A stretch of DNA of 23,292 nt. It comes from JBAYJT01 sp041664965. GTDB lineage: Bacteria > Pseudomonadota > Gammaproteobacteria > UBA9339. Shown one piece after another: positions 7,658 to 15,310 of this stretch. The position numbers and the translations under genes were made by a program. The notes below the pieces were generated by a model. It did no database searches. It worked only from the letters and a program-made list of their open reading frames with translations, and was not told the DNA's origin. Numbering within the stretch: position 1 is the stretch's first letter; the number at the start of each line of letters is the position of its first letter. The stretch covers positions 1 through 23,292 of the forward strand of contig JBAYJT010000027.1 in the NCBI GenBank assembly GCA_041664965.1. The letters run 5' to 3'.

Positions 7658-8143
7658 ATGTATTCTGCGATTATTAAAACTCCTATTGGAAATCTGGCTG
7701 TTATTTGTCAAGGCAAAAAGAAGCTAAGTGTTGCTTCTATCCAATATTTGCCTGCTAAAACAGTGCCCAAAATGCCAAGCGATCCTCTTGAAAAAAAGCT
7801 AGTTTTAGCTTTGCAAAAAGATCTAGAAAAATATTGGCAAAATCCCAAACATAAATTTACTGTTCCGCTTGCGCCAGAAGGCACGGATCTTCAAAAGCGT
7901 GTCTGGAAAGCTTTGCAGCAAATTCCATCTGGTAAAACTGTTACTTATGGCGAGTTGGCGCTGAAAATTGGCACTGGCGCTCGCGTTATCGGCAATGCTT
8001 GTCGCAAAAATCCTATTCTTATCTTAATTCCTTGTCATCGTGTGGTTGCTAAAACTGGCCTTGGCGGTTTTGGCGGCGATACGTCGGGCAAGCTCATCGA
8101 CAACAAGAAATATCTTTTAAAACACGAAAACTGTTTGTTATAA
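7658..8143 (+). CDS. ogt: Methylated-DNA-[protein]-cysteine S-methyltransferase
   Basis: A suicide repair protein that moves the methyl group from O6-methylguanine (and O4-methylthymine) in DNA to its own cysteine. The acceptor is C126 in ILIPCHRVV. The helix-turn-helix segment is VWKALQQIPSGKTVTYGELA, the following arm reads IGNACRKNP, and GLGGFGG closes the active site. At 161 aa it is the Ogt type, with a short N-terminal domain and no Ada regulatory part. Shine-Dalgarno AAGGAA stands six bases before the ATG. It follows rplS by 23 bases and may be read from the same transcript. Its end overlaps the convergent 488-aa gene by six bases. The DTSGKLIDNKKYLLKHENCLL-type tail is normal for the family. 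Confidence 0.93.
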   Translation: MYSAIIKTPIGNLAVICQGKKKLSVASIQYLPAKTVPKMPSDPLEKKLVLALQKDLEKYWQNPKHKFTVPLAPEGTDLQKRVWKALQQIPSGKTVTYGELALKIGTGARVIGNACRKNPILILIPCHRVVAKTGLGGFGGDTSGKLIDNKKYLLKHENCLL

Positions 8144-9604
8144 GGTTTGGGCAGCTGTTGGTACCTGTATTGCAGTGGAGGGTGCTTCTGTTGGGCTTCT
8201 AAACATGCTTTGTGCTTGTAAAGCTGAAGTTGTTGCTATATTTGGAGGTGTTACCACTACTCGTAATTTGGGGTTGTTTAGTAGAGCATTTAAATCACTT
8301 GGTAGACCACCAAAATCGCCTTCCCCATAAGGTAGACGAAATTTAGTTAAGTCTCCCTGACATCTTTGTAGTTCTTGTTGTGCCCACTTGCCTTCGAGAA
8401 GAATTACTGGACAATTTGGATTGAGAATATTGTTAAGTAGTAGTTCAGTGCTGGTGTAAGCAGAGCCTCTTTGTGCATGTAAATTAGTAAGCCATGATTG
8501 CGGCTCTGGGTAATTAAATAAAATATTATTTAATTCTAAGATGTGCTTAAAGTCTGTAGGAGTAAGCCGTTTTTCTAGTGCTGCAAGGAATTTAGGTTCG
8601 CGAAGTTGAAAAAATATATTCAGGCAGTTGGCAGCCTTGAAAGATTTGGCTTCTTCTGCAGTGGATAGTACTTGAAAAGGTGCGATTGGGAGATGGCCAG
8701 TAAGATTGCTAGATGTTGCTGGAAGATCGTCAAAAATGTGATCATGTTCGGCTAGATGTAAGAAAGTAGCTAGGCGATTTTGAGGTAGGGAAAAAGCAAA
8801 CATCTCGTCCCATTTTTCTTGAAGTGATGGGATGGACTTTAAAAGAGAGGAGAAAGCCTCTTTTTTTATAAGATTTTCTTGTTCAGTGTTAGATTTAAAA
8901 TAATTAACCACTAATGCGATGAATTTTTTTGGATCATTGATATTTTGGGTAATTGTGGGGTTTTGTGGTAGAAGTCTCGCAAATAGAGGCTGAAACTGGT
9001 CATAAAAATCGCGCATTTTTTCTGCTGCTTCCTTCTTTAGGATGTCCATAACTAGCCAGAGTGATTTCATTATTTCTGGAGGGAGGACATAATCTGCCTG
9101 ATTTACCAAGTTCATCCAAGAGAATGGATGTTTTTGGAATTCTGCAAGTTCTTGTGGCGTATTGGGAGCCGTCCATTTTTCAGCATGCAGATGATTGGGA
9201 TACGGAAAAGTTTTTACGGAAACCAATGAGTTATTATACATTACAATAGGGGCTTCGGGTGCATCTGGGCTACTGACTCTGATCCAAAGATGCGAGTTAC
9301 GATTGAATGGTTTTTCTTTCCACATGCCCACATATGGTTGGTCTTTATCAAAAGGTAGGGGGTTGGAGAGATCTCCCATCAAAGAAACTAACATTAATCC
9401 TATAGATTTATTTTGGGCATACGCTGAGTACTCGTCTATGAACGCTTTATTGGGAATAACAAAATATTTTATATTACCATCGGGTAGGCCGATGCTAAAA
9501 ACGCTGGCTTTGTGCTTTTCAGCTAGAACTTGAATGCTTTTGATATAGTTTTCTGTCAAAGATAGGTATGAAGAGGGTGTGGTTGAGGCGGACAGGTGTT
9601 GCAT
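8138..9604 (-). CDS. Hypothetical protein, 488 aa, no family recognised
   Basis: I do not recognise this protein. The start is well supported: GGAGA (9615-9611) lies six bases before the ATG. No signal peptide or membrane segment is apparent, so a cytosolic or translocated protein is expected. The first 140 residues are beta-rich (VFSIGLPDGNIKYFVIP, GLMLVSLMGDL, HLWIRVSSPD, PIVMYNNSLVSV). The middle is helical (residues about 165-300, charged, PEIMKSLWLVMDILKKEAAEKMRD). The C-terminus is low-complexity, rich in Ala, Thr, Pro and Gln. It stands alone on the minus strand between ogt and priA. Large orphan proteins of this build are frequent type IV effector candidates in intracellular Legionellales, but nothing in the sequence proves secretion. 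Confidence 0.75.
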   Translation of the reverse strand: MQHLSASTTPSSYLSLTENYIKSIQVLAEKHKASVFSIGLPDGNIKYFVIPNKAFIDEYSAYAQNKSIGLMLVSLMGDLSNPLPFDKDQPYVGMWKEKPFNRNSHLWIRVSSPDAPEAPIVMYNNSLVSVKTFPYPNHLHAEKWTAPNTPQELAEFQKHPFSWMNLVNQADYVLPPEIMKSLWLVMDILKKEAAEKMRDFYDQFQPLFARLLPQNPTITQNINDPKKFIALVVNYFKSNTEQENLIKKEAFSSLLKSIPSLQEKWDEMFAFSLPQNRLATFLHLAEHDHIFDDLPATSSNLTGHLPIAPFQVLSTAEEAKSFKAANCLNIFFQLREPKFLAALEKRLTPTDFKHILELNNILFNYPEPQSWLTNLHAQRGSAYTSTELLLNNILNPNCPVILLEGKWAQQELQRCQGDLTKFRLPYGEGDFGGLPSDLNALLNNPKLRVVVTPPNIATTSALQAQSMFRSPTEAPSTAIQVPTAAQTL

Positions 9605-10008
9605 AATAATTCTCCAGGTATACGGTGATAAAAAATACGCGAACCGATAATGGCTATTCCTGGCAGGGTAAAAAGTTGTCCGTAAAGGTAGTTATCGAGC
9701 AAGATTTAATTTTTGCGGGTATATTTTGATTAAAAAAGTTTTTTTATGCAATGAAGATTAAGAGGTTTTGGTAAAATTAGCTTAAAAAAAAATTAAGAGA
9801 AACAAGCGGGAATGTAACTCCCCAGGTATCTAATAAAAACAACCAAACAGCCGCGAAGTGGCAAAATATGGTAGCTTCTGTCTAAGCCGAGCTTGCGAGG
9901 CGTAAGGCTGGGTGAAAAAACATGTCTACGCGTTTTATTTATTTTTCAACGAGTTACATTTTGAAATTGGGTTTTGTATAAAAATCCATTTCCCAGTATC
10001 ATGGTTCT
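9605..10008. other. 404-bp non-coding stretch before priA
   Basis: No plausible gene. It holds the ribosome binding site of the minus-strand neighbour (9611-9615), a possible extended -10 on the plus strand (TGG-TAAAAT, 9769-9777), a small inverted repeat CTTAA/TTAAG at 9781-9797, a GC-richer fragment at 9850-9912 that contains AGCC...GGCT arms and resembles widespread intergenic palindromes, and then dispersed repeat copy 2 at 9915-9966. Apart from the 9850-9912 fragment, the stretch is strongly AT-rich. Confidence 0.6.
9915..9966 (+). repeat. Dispersed AACATGTCTAC repeat, copy 2
   Basis: AAAAAACATGTCTAC is identical to copy 1, followed by GCGTTTT, then a diverged centre and the tail GAGTTACATTTTGAAA, which aligns without gaps to copy 1. 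It ends 42 bases before the priA ATG and is in the same orientation as the gene. Confidence 0.7.
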
Positions 10009-12087
10009 ATGCCATCTTTCCAAAATATCTCCATTTTACGCATAGCTATCGACACGCCGCTTCGTCGCGTTTTTGATTACTTACCACCTATTGATTTTCC
10101 CAAAGATGAATTGGTTAATTTAAAAGCGGGTATGCGTATTTATGTGCCTTTTGGGGCGCGCAAAGTAGTAGGAATTTTATTGGAAGTAGGTGATAACACT
10201 GACGTTCCAAAAAATAAGCTGAAAGCTGCTTTATGTTTTCTGGATAGCGATGCGGTTTTTTCTATGCTACTTTTGGAACTTTGTCGCTTCGCTAGTCAGT
10301 ATTATCACCATTCTTTGGGTGAAGTTTTGTTTACTGCTTTGCCAGCACTACTTCGCGATCCTGCTGTATCACTGCAACGTGATTTTTTGCAAATAAAAAA
10401 GAAAAAGATTAACTACGCTGAAGATTTACTAGAGGGCGATTTTATTTCCTCTTCCAAAGATATAGTTGAAAAAGCTCCAAAATTGACTCTAGACCAGGAA
10501 GAAGCTATCGGCGCAATTTTAAATAGTGGAGAAAAGCACAAGGTTTTTCTTTTGGATGGCGTTACTGGTAGTGGCAAAACGGAAGTGTATTTGCAAGTTA
10601 TTGCCAAAAAAATAGCGGAAGGTCGGCAAGTTTTAGTTTTGGTTCCCGAAATTAATTTAACGCCGCAGACTCTTCGACGTTTTGAAGCACGCTTTCCGGA
10701 AAAGAAAATTGTTGTTTTACATTCGCGCCTGACAGATCGAGCCCGTCTTTTGGCTTGGCAAGCAGCGCGCCTCGGCTTGGCAGACATTGTGATTGGCACG
10801 CGCTCGTCTTTATTTACCAATTTTAAAAATTTAGGACTTATTGTTTTAGACGAAGAACACGATCTTTCTTTCAAGCAGCAATCAGGCTTACGGTACTCGG
10901 CGCGAGATTTGGCTGTTATGCGGAGTAAATTAGAAGATATACCGCTTATTTTAGGTTCCGCAACGCCGTCCTTAGAAAGTATAGCCAACACCATGCGTGG
11001 GCGCTATGAAAGGCTGCTTTTGCCTAAAAGAGTTGGAGAAGCTTTGCAGCCGGTTTTTCATTTGCTAGATATTCGCAAACAGCGCCTTAAGAGTGGCTTG
11101 TCGCTGCCCGTAATTCAAGCTATGGAAAAGAGATTTAAGCAAGGAGAGCAGATTTTATTGTTTGTAAATCGGCGGGGGTATGCGCCAAGTCTACTTTGTC
11201 ATCATTGTGGTTTTGTTGCTAAATGCGATCGCTGTGATGTGAAATTAACTTTGCACCATAAACCTGAACAACTTTCTTGTCATCATTGCGCTAAAAATTA
11301 TCCAGTGCCAAAAGTTTGCCCAATTTGTGGTAGTAGTGAGCTTTTGCCATGTGGAATTGGTACAGAGCGTTTAGAGTTGGGTTTGAAAAAACTTTTTCCT
11401 TATGCGAATTTAGTTCGCATCGACAGTGATACGACGCGTAAAAAAGGCAGTATGGAGCAAATTTTAACTGACGTAAATTCCGGAAAATCTCAAGTTTTGA
11501 TTGGTACGCAAATGCTAACCAAAGGTCATCACTTTCCAGATGTTACTATGGTTGTTATTTTAAATGCTGATAGCGGTTTATTTATTGCTGATTTTCGCGC
11601 GAGTGAATATTTGGCGCAGCTTATCACGCAAGTTGCGGGTAGATCGGGGCGTGCAAACAAACCAGGGGAAGTTTATTTGCAAACACATCATCCAGATCAT
11701 CCACTACTTTTACGTTTAATCCAAGAAGGTTATGAGGGCTTTAGTAAAGCGGCTTTAGAAGAGCGCGAAGAAACAGCTTTGGCGCCGTTTCTTCATTTAG
11801 CGCTTTGGCGTGCGGAAAGCAAAGATAGAGATTTACTTTATAAATTTTTAAATGCTCTGCGCGAGGCGGGTGAGAAATTTTCCGAAAAAAAATTGGAAGT
11901 TTTAGGTCCAGTTGCCGCTGTTATTGAACGTAAAATTGGTCTTTATCACGCGCAAATTCTTTTTCAAACACAAGATAGAGCTCTTCTCCATAAAACCCTC
12001 ACCGCTTTAATTCATTATGCTGATAGTCTACGTTTAGGAAATAAAGTTAAATGGAATCTAGATGTAGATCCGGTGGAGATGTTGTAG
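10009..12087 (+). CDS. priA: Primosomal protein N' (replication restart helicase PriA)
   Basis: PriA recognises stalled or collapsed replication forks and reloads DnaB outside the origin. The 692-aa product has the N-terminal 3'-DNA-binding domain (about 1-100), a superfamily 2 helicase core with Walker A GVTGSGKT (184-191) and DEEH box (281-284), and a zinc-binding insertion with eight cysteines (C397, C400, C406, C409, C424, C427, C437, C440). Helicase motifs GTQMLTKGHHFPDV and QVAGRSGRA follow. The length is slightly below E. coli PriA (732). The start at 10009 gives MPSFQNISILRIAID, fitting the family N-terminus; no clear Shine-Dalgarno is visible. It is preceded by dispersed repeat copy 2 and converges on hicB, 20 bases away. 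Confidence 0.97.
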   Translation: MPSFQNISILRIAIDTPLRRVFDYLPPIDFPKDELVNLKAGMRIYVPFGARKVVGILLEVGDNTDVPKNKLKAALCFLDSDAVFSMLLLELCRFASQYYHHSLGEVLFTALPALLRDPAVSLQRDFLQIKKKKINYAEDLLEGDFISSSKDIVEKAPKLTLDQEEAIGAILNSGEKHKVFLLDGVTGSGKTEVYLQVIAKKIAEGRQVLVLVPEINLTPQTLRRFEARFPEKKIVVLHSRLTDRARLLAWQAARLGLADIVIGTRSSLFTNFKNLGLIVLDEEHDLSFKQQSGLRYSARDLAVMRSKLEDIPLILGSATPSLESIANTMRGRYERLLLPKRVGEALQPVFHLLDIRKQRLKSGLSLPVIQAMEKRFKQGEQILLFVNRRGYAPSLLCHHCGFVAKCDRCDVKLTLHHKPEQLSCHHCAKNYPVPKVCPICGSSELLPCGIGTERLELGLKKLFPYANLVRIDSDTTRKKGSMEQILTDVNSGKSQVLIGTQMLTKGHHFPDVTMVVILNADSGLFIADFRASEYLAQLITQVAGRSGRANKPGEVYLQTHHPDHPLLLRLIQEGYEGFSKAALEEREETALAPFLHLALWRAESKDRDLLYKFLNALREAGEKFSEKKLEVLGPVAAVIERKIGLYHAQILFQTQDRALLHKTLTALIHYADSLRLGNKVKWNLDVDPVEML

Positions 12088-12107
12088 AGGTGAGGTTAAT
12101 CATATTT

Positions 12108-12440
12108 CTACCCGCAAGCTAGTTTTTGCGATATTAGGGCATTAAGACTTAGGCCAGCCACACAGGCTTCCATAGCTAAATTTCTATGTAGGCGTTTATC
12201 TATACGAACATTAAAATGTCCGCTATATTTTTTTGCCGAAGGCGCAAGAGGAACGTTTTCTCCATGTTGACGGTAGCTTTTTTTCACTCCTTCCCAGGCG
12301 ATTTTTAGTTCTCGCAGAGCTTCGTCTACATTGCTACCGCAAGCAGAAACATTAGGTAATTCAATAAAATGTGCGACCCAGTCGCCATCATCGTCTAAAA
12401 ATATGTTAACTGAAAAACCATCAAATTCTTTTTTACTCAT
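12108..12440 (-). CDS. hicB: HicB antitoxin
   Basis: A 110-aa antitoxin. Residues 8-60 form the HicB partial RNase H-like fold (SVNIFLDDDGDWVAHFIELP, then SACGSNVDEALRELKIAWEG), which occupies the toxin active site. Residues 73-107 are a ribbon-helix-helix of the Arc/MetJ kind (HFNVRIDKRLHRNLAMEA, GLSLNALISQKLA) for DNA binding and autorepression. It is the second gene of the operon, overlapping hicA by eight bases, with GAGGG upstream as a ribosome binding site. The intact DNA-binding end fits the long palindrome at the hicA promoter. Confidence 0.9.
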   Translation of the reverse strand: MSKKEFDGFSVNIFLDDDGDWVAHFIELPNVSACGSNVDEALRELKIAWEGVKKSYRQHGENVPLAPSAKKYSGHFNVRIDKRLHRNLAMEACVAGLSLNALISQKLACG

Positions 12441-12678
12441 TTTTGTATCCCTCGTTGAAGTGTATAGCTAAAAATTGCTTCACTTGATATTCTTTGGCTT
12501 GACCATTTCTATTTTGAATGGAAATACGCTGCCTATCCGGTGAATACCATATTTGGTGACTGCCAGTTTGGCGGTCTTGGACCCAGTTATGTGATGAAAG
12601 TAATTGTCTAAATTCTTCAAATTTTAATCCCCGTGGATTATTTTTTGCTCTCTCTATTAATTTTTCTTTAGAACTCAT
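12433..12678 (-). CDS. hicA: HicA mRNA interferase toxin
   Basis: HicA toxins cut mRNA and tmRNA through a dsRBD-like fold with one catalytic histidine. Here it is H41 in the conserved TGSHQIW. The preceding FEEFRQLLSSHNW helix and following RISIQNRNGQAKEYQVKQFLAI match the family. The start is set at 12678 (MSSKEKLIER, 81 aa). A longer in-frame reading from 12729 would add 17 residues but runs through the promoter and operator; its residues do not resemble HicA. No Shine-Dalgarno precedes 12678, and the promoter spacing predicts a transcript starting at the A of the ATG. HicA comes first, with hicB downstream on the minus strand. Confidence 0.87.
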   Translation of the reverse strand: MSSKEKLIERAKNNPRGLKFEEFRQLLSSHNWVQDRQTGSHQIWYSPDRQRISIQNRNGQAKEYQVKQFLAIHFNEGYKNE

Positions 12679-12713
12679 TTTGTAACTATATGTGGTTACA
12701 AAACCTAAGTCAA
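12678..12713 (-). promoter_or_regulatory. hicAB promoter with overlapping palindromic operator
   Basis: Minus strand: -35 TTGACT (12713-12708), a 17-base spacer, and -10 TATAGT (12690-12685), both near consensus. The predicted start falls at about 12678, the A of the hicA ATG. A perfect palindrome with nine-base arms, TTTTGTAAC (12678-12686) and GTTACAAAA (12695-12703), separated by eight bases, covers the -10 and start codon. It is the likely HicB or HicAB binding site. Confidence 0.75.
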
Positions 12714-12746
12714 GTTTCTTGTATTGCATAAGTAGCTTTGCTTTAA

Positions 12747-12774
12747 TTTACAAGATAGAATTAAGAGTTAAAAT
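12747..12774 (+). promoter_or_regulatory. Probable ftsK promoter
   Basis: -35 TTTACA (12747-12752) and -10 TAAAAT (12769-12774) each match five of six consensus bases, with a 16-base spacer. Transcription would start near 12781, 23 bases before the ftsK ATG. It is back to back with the hicAB promoter. Confidence 0.55.
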
Positions 12775-12803
12775 TTCGCATACATATTGGTTGAAAAAAT
12801 CCT

Positions 12804-15194
12804 ATGTTCAACTCCCGACAACGTGATTTTCGTAGACGCAAGGACTCGCTTGGGCAGCAGTTTAAATCATTGCTTGGCGAAGTTTTTTTGATTTTCGTAA
12901 TTGCGTTTTCTGCTTTTTTGCTTCTGGCTCTAATTACATATCACAATTCTGATCCAGGTTGGTCGCGCGCGGTTTATCCATTGCATATCCAAAATCTTGG
13001 TGGTTATGTTGGTGCTTGGTTAGCTGATTTTTTCTTTTGTATTTTTGGTTTTGCTGCTTATGTCTTGCCGTTTGTGCTAGTGTTTTGGGTTTGGCTGTGG
13101 AGAAAACTTTGGCGCAATAAAGCCGTCAAAGAGCGTTTTTCTTTTATTCTTCGTAGCTTAAATTTAATATTATTTTTGCTGGTGACAAGTGCGCTATGCG
13201 GACTCAATTTACCGTTTTCTTATTTGCCTTCTGGCAACGGTGGTATTGTTGGAGCAGAACTTGGCGGTTGGTGCCTTAAATATTTAAATTTGGTTGGAAC
13301 TAATTTGCTTTTGGCTGCACTCTTTTTCGCTAGCAGTACTTTGTTTAGCGGAGTTTCTTGGCTTAAATTAGCTGAAAAACTTGGTGTTTCACTTATGTGG
13401 TTTGCGGATTTTTTAGGGCGCACAATTTTAAAAGTCGATTGGATTGGAATTGGAAAGAATATTTTTCTTCTGCGCTTTTTAGATAATAAAAAACAGTTAT
13501 CTTTAGGACAGAACGATGGATCTTGTTCTCTAGAAGCTAAGCCAGAAATGCTAGCCCAGGACATCGACGCTCATGCGCCTACTATATCTTCTCCAGAAAC
13601 TATTAAAATCAGCCGACGTGCTGCAACGGAAAAACAATTACCATTGTTTGAGCCAGAGTTAGATGGTTCTCTGCCGCCTTTATCTCTGCTAGATTTGCCA
13701 GAGAAATCTAAATTTCCGGCCTACACAAATGCAGAGCTTACCCGTATGTCGCAAGAAGTTGAGTTGCGTTTGCGTGAATTTGATGTGGCTGCGCGCGTTG
13801 TGGCTGTGCATCCAGGTCCGGTTGTTACTAGGTTTGAACTGGAATTAGCTGCTGGTACTAAAGTTAGCAAGATCACAACGTTAGTAAAAGATTTGGCGCG
13901 TTCTTTGTCTGTTATAAGCGTGCGAGTTGTAGAAGTTATCCCAGGTAAATCTGTTATTGGTTTGGAATTACCTAATCAGCATCGCGAAGTTGTGCGGCTT
14001 CGCGAAATTTTATCTTCGCAGCAATATGAAATGGCGAAAGCCCCGCTTACTTTAGCGCTGGGCAAAGATATTTCTGGTCATCCGGTTATTGTAGATTTAG
14101 CCAAGATGCCGCATCTTTTAGTTGCAGGAACTACTGGATCCGGAAAATCGGTTTGCATAAATGCATTGCTTCTTAGCATACTTTACAAGTACACAGCGAA
14201 AGATGTGCGGCTTATCATGATCGATCCAAAAATGTTGGAACTTTCTGTGTATGACGGCATTCCGCATTTGTTAGTACCAGTTGTTACAGATATGAAAGAC
14301 GCTGCCAATGCTTTGCGTTGGTGCGTTTATGAAATGGAGCGTAGATATAGATTATTGGCGGCTTTGGGTGTGCGCAATTTAAGTGGTTACAATCATAAAA
14401 TTAAAGAAGCGCGGGAAAAGGGTAAACCCATTTTAGATCCACTTTGGCGACCAGAAGATCCTCTGATGGAAGATAGCGCGCCAGAATTGCAAGAGTTGCC
14501 TTATATTGTAGTTGTGGCTGATGAATATGCCGACATGATTGTTGTTGTCGGTAAGAAAGTGGAAGAATTGATTGCGCGTATTGCTCAAAAAGCGAGAGCC
14601 GCAGGTATTCACCTTATTTTGGCAACGCAGCGGCCATCAGTAGACGTTATTACCGGTCTTATCAAAGCTAATATCCCAACGCGTATTGCCTTCCAAGTTT
14701 CATCTAAAATCGATTCTAGAACTATTCTCGATCAATCTGGGGCTGAGCAGCTTTTGGGAGCAGGGGATATGCTCTATTTACCGCCAGGATCTGGCGTGCC
14801 GATTCGTATTCATGGCGCATTTGTGGCGGACGAAGAAGTGCATCGTGCAGTGCGCGATTTGAAGCGCCGCGGTAAACCAGATTATATCGAAGGAATATTA
14901 ACTGGTGGAGCATGGGCTGGTGGTTCTGAAAACATCAATAACGGCAGTAGTTTTGCTTTTACGGAAGGTGAGGAAAACTTCGATGCCGAAGCACAAGATC
15001 CACTTTACGACCAAGCCGTCAGAATTGTTATCGACTCTCGCCGAGCTTCCATTTCCAATGTACAACGCCGTCTGCGTATTGGTTACAACCGTGCCGCTCG
15101 CATTATCGAATCTATGGAAAAAGCTGGCGTGGTAAGTTCTATGGAAAGCAACGGCAATCGCACGGTTTTAGTTGCCGCTTCGCAGGGTGAATAG
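12804..15194 (+). CDS. ftsK: DNA translocase FtsK
   Basis: FtsK is anchored at the division septum and pumps chromosome ends so that XerCD can resolve dimers at dif. The 796-aa protein has an N-terminal membrane domain of about four segments (residues near 28-50, 70-99, 111-133, 161-180). A short linker (about 215-305) replaces the very long E. coli linker (1329 aa in total). Alpha/beta motor domains follow, with Walker A GTTGSGKS (442-449), Walker B VVVADEYADM (D573), and ILATQRPSVDVITGLIKANIP. A gamma winged helix for KOPS reading lies at 735-796 (VIDSRRASISNVQRRLRIGYNRAA). The start context is weak, with no clear Shine-Dalgarno. lolA, a common downstream partner, is absent; a repeat and a convergent gene follow. 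Confidence 0.97.
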   Translation: MFNSRQRDFRRRKDSLGQQFKSLLGEVFLIFVIAFSAFLLLALITYHNSDPGWSRAVYPLHIQNLGGYVGAWLADFFFCIFGFAAYVLPFVLVFWVWLWRKLWRNKAVKERFSFILRSLNLILFLLVTSALCGLNLPFSYLPSGNGGIVGAELGGWCLKYLNLVGTNLLLAALFFASSTLFSGVSWLKLAEKLGVSLMWFADFLGRTILKVDWIGIGKNIFLLRFLDNKKQLSLGQNDGSCSLEAKPEMLAQDIDAHAPTISSPETIKISRRAATEKQLPLFEPELDGSLPPLSLLDLPEKSKFPAYTNAELTRMSQEVELRLREFDVAARVVAVHPGPVVTRFELELAAGTKVSKITTLVKDLARSLSVISVRVVEVIPGKSVIGLELPNQHREVVRLREILSSQQYEMAKAPLTLALGKDISGHPVIVDLAKMPHLLVAGTTGSGKSVCINALLLSILYKYTAKDVRLIMIDPKMLELSVYDGIPHLLVPVVTDMKDAANALRWCVYEMERRYRLLAALGVRNLSGYNHKIKEAREKGKPILDPLWRPEDPLMEDSAPELQELPYIVVVADEYADMIVVVGKKVEELIARIAQKARAAGIHLILATQRPSVDVITGLIKANIPTRIAFQVSSKIDSRTILDQSGAEQLLGAGDMLYLPPGSGVPIRIHGAFVADEEVHRAVRDLKRRGKPDYIEGILTGGAWAGGSENINNGSSFAFTEGEENFDAEAQDPLYDQAVRIVIDSRRASISNVQRRLRIGYNRAARIIESMEKAGVVSSMESNGNRTVLVAASQGE

Positions 15195-15213
15195 GTCTTT
15201 GGCTGATTTCCCT

Positions 15214-15256
15214 AAAAAACATGTCTACGGGTTTTCTTTTAAAATCAATGGCTTGT
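15214..15256 (+). repeat. Dispersed AACATGTCTAC repeat, copy 3
   Basis: AAAAAACATGTCTAC followed by GTTTTC and TTTAAAATCAAT, as in copy 1; the tail (GGCTTGTAAAA) is diverged. It lies 19 bases after the ftsK stop, between convergent genes, so unlike copies 1, 2 and 4 it cannot be a leader of the next gene. Confidence 0.65.
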
Positions 15257-15266
15257 AAAAAACGTC

Positions 15267-15289
15267 GTCCCGCGACTTGATCGCGGGAT
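15267..15289. repeat. REP-like hairpin, TCCCGCGA/TCGCGGGA
   Basis: A perfect eight-base stem, TCCCGCGA (15268-15275) with TCGCGGGA (15281-15288), and the loop CTTGA. The surrounding GTC...GGGATCTATGGCGAAC resembles the GC-rich intergenic palindrome found in many proteobacteria. It could also act as a bidirectional terminator between ftsK and the convergent gene, though no T tract follows directly. Confidence 0.6.
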
Positions 15290-15310
15290 CTATGGCGAAC
15301 CCGACTAAAA

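Noticed and set aside
9061..9533. Two plus-strand frames opposite the 488-aa gene
   Set aside because: No ribosome site and no family; the minus-strand gene has a good ribosome site and full-length frame.
9961..9982. TTGAAA and TATAAA as a priA promoter
   Set aside because: The spacer is only 10 bases, too short for sigma-70.
10413..10994. 193-codon minus-strand frame inside priA
   Set aside because: It lies entirely over the conserved helicase core and reads as a basic, Ser-rich shadow.
12679..12729. N-terminal extension of HicA
   Set aside because: It overlaps the -35, -10 and palindromic operator, and does not resemble HicA sequence.
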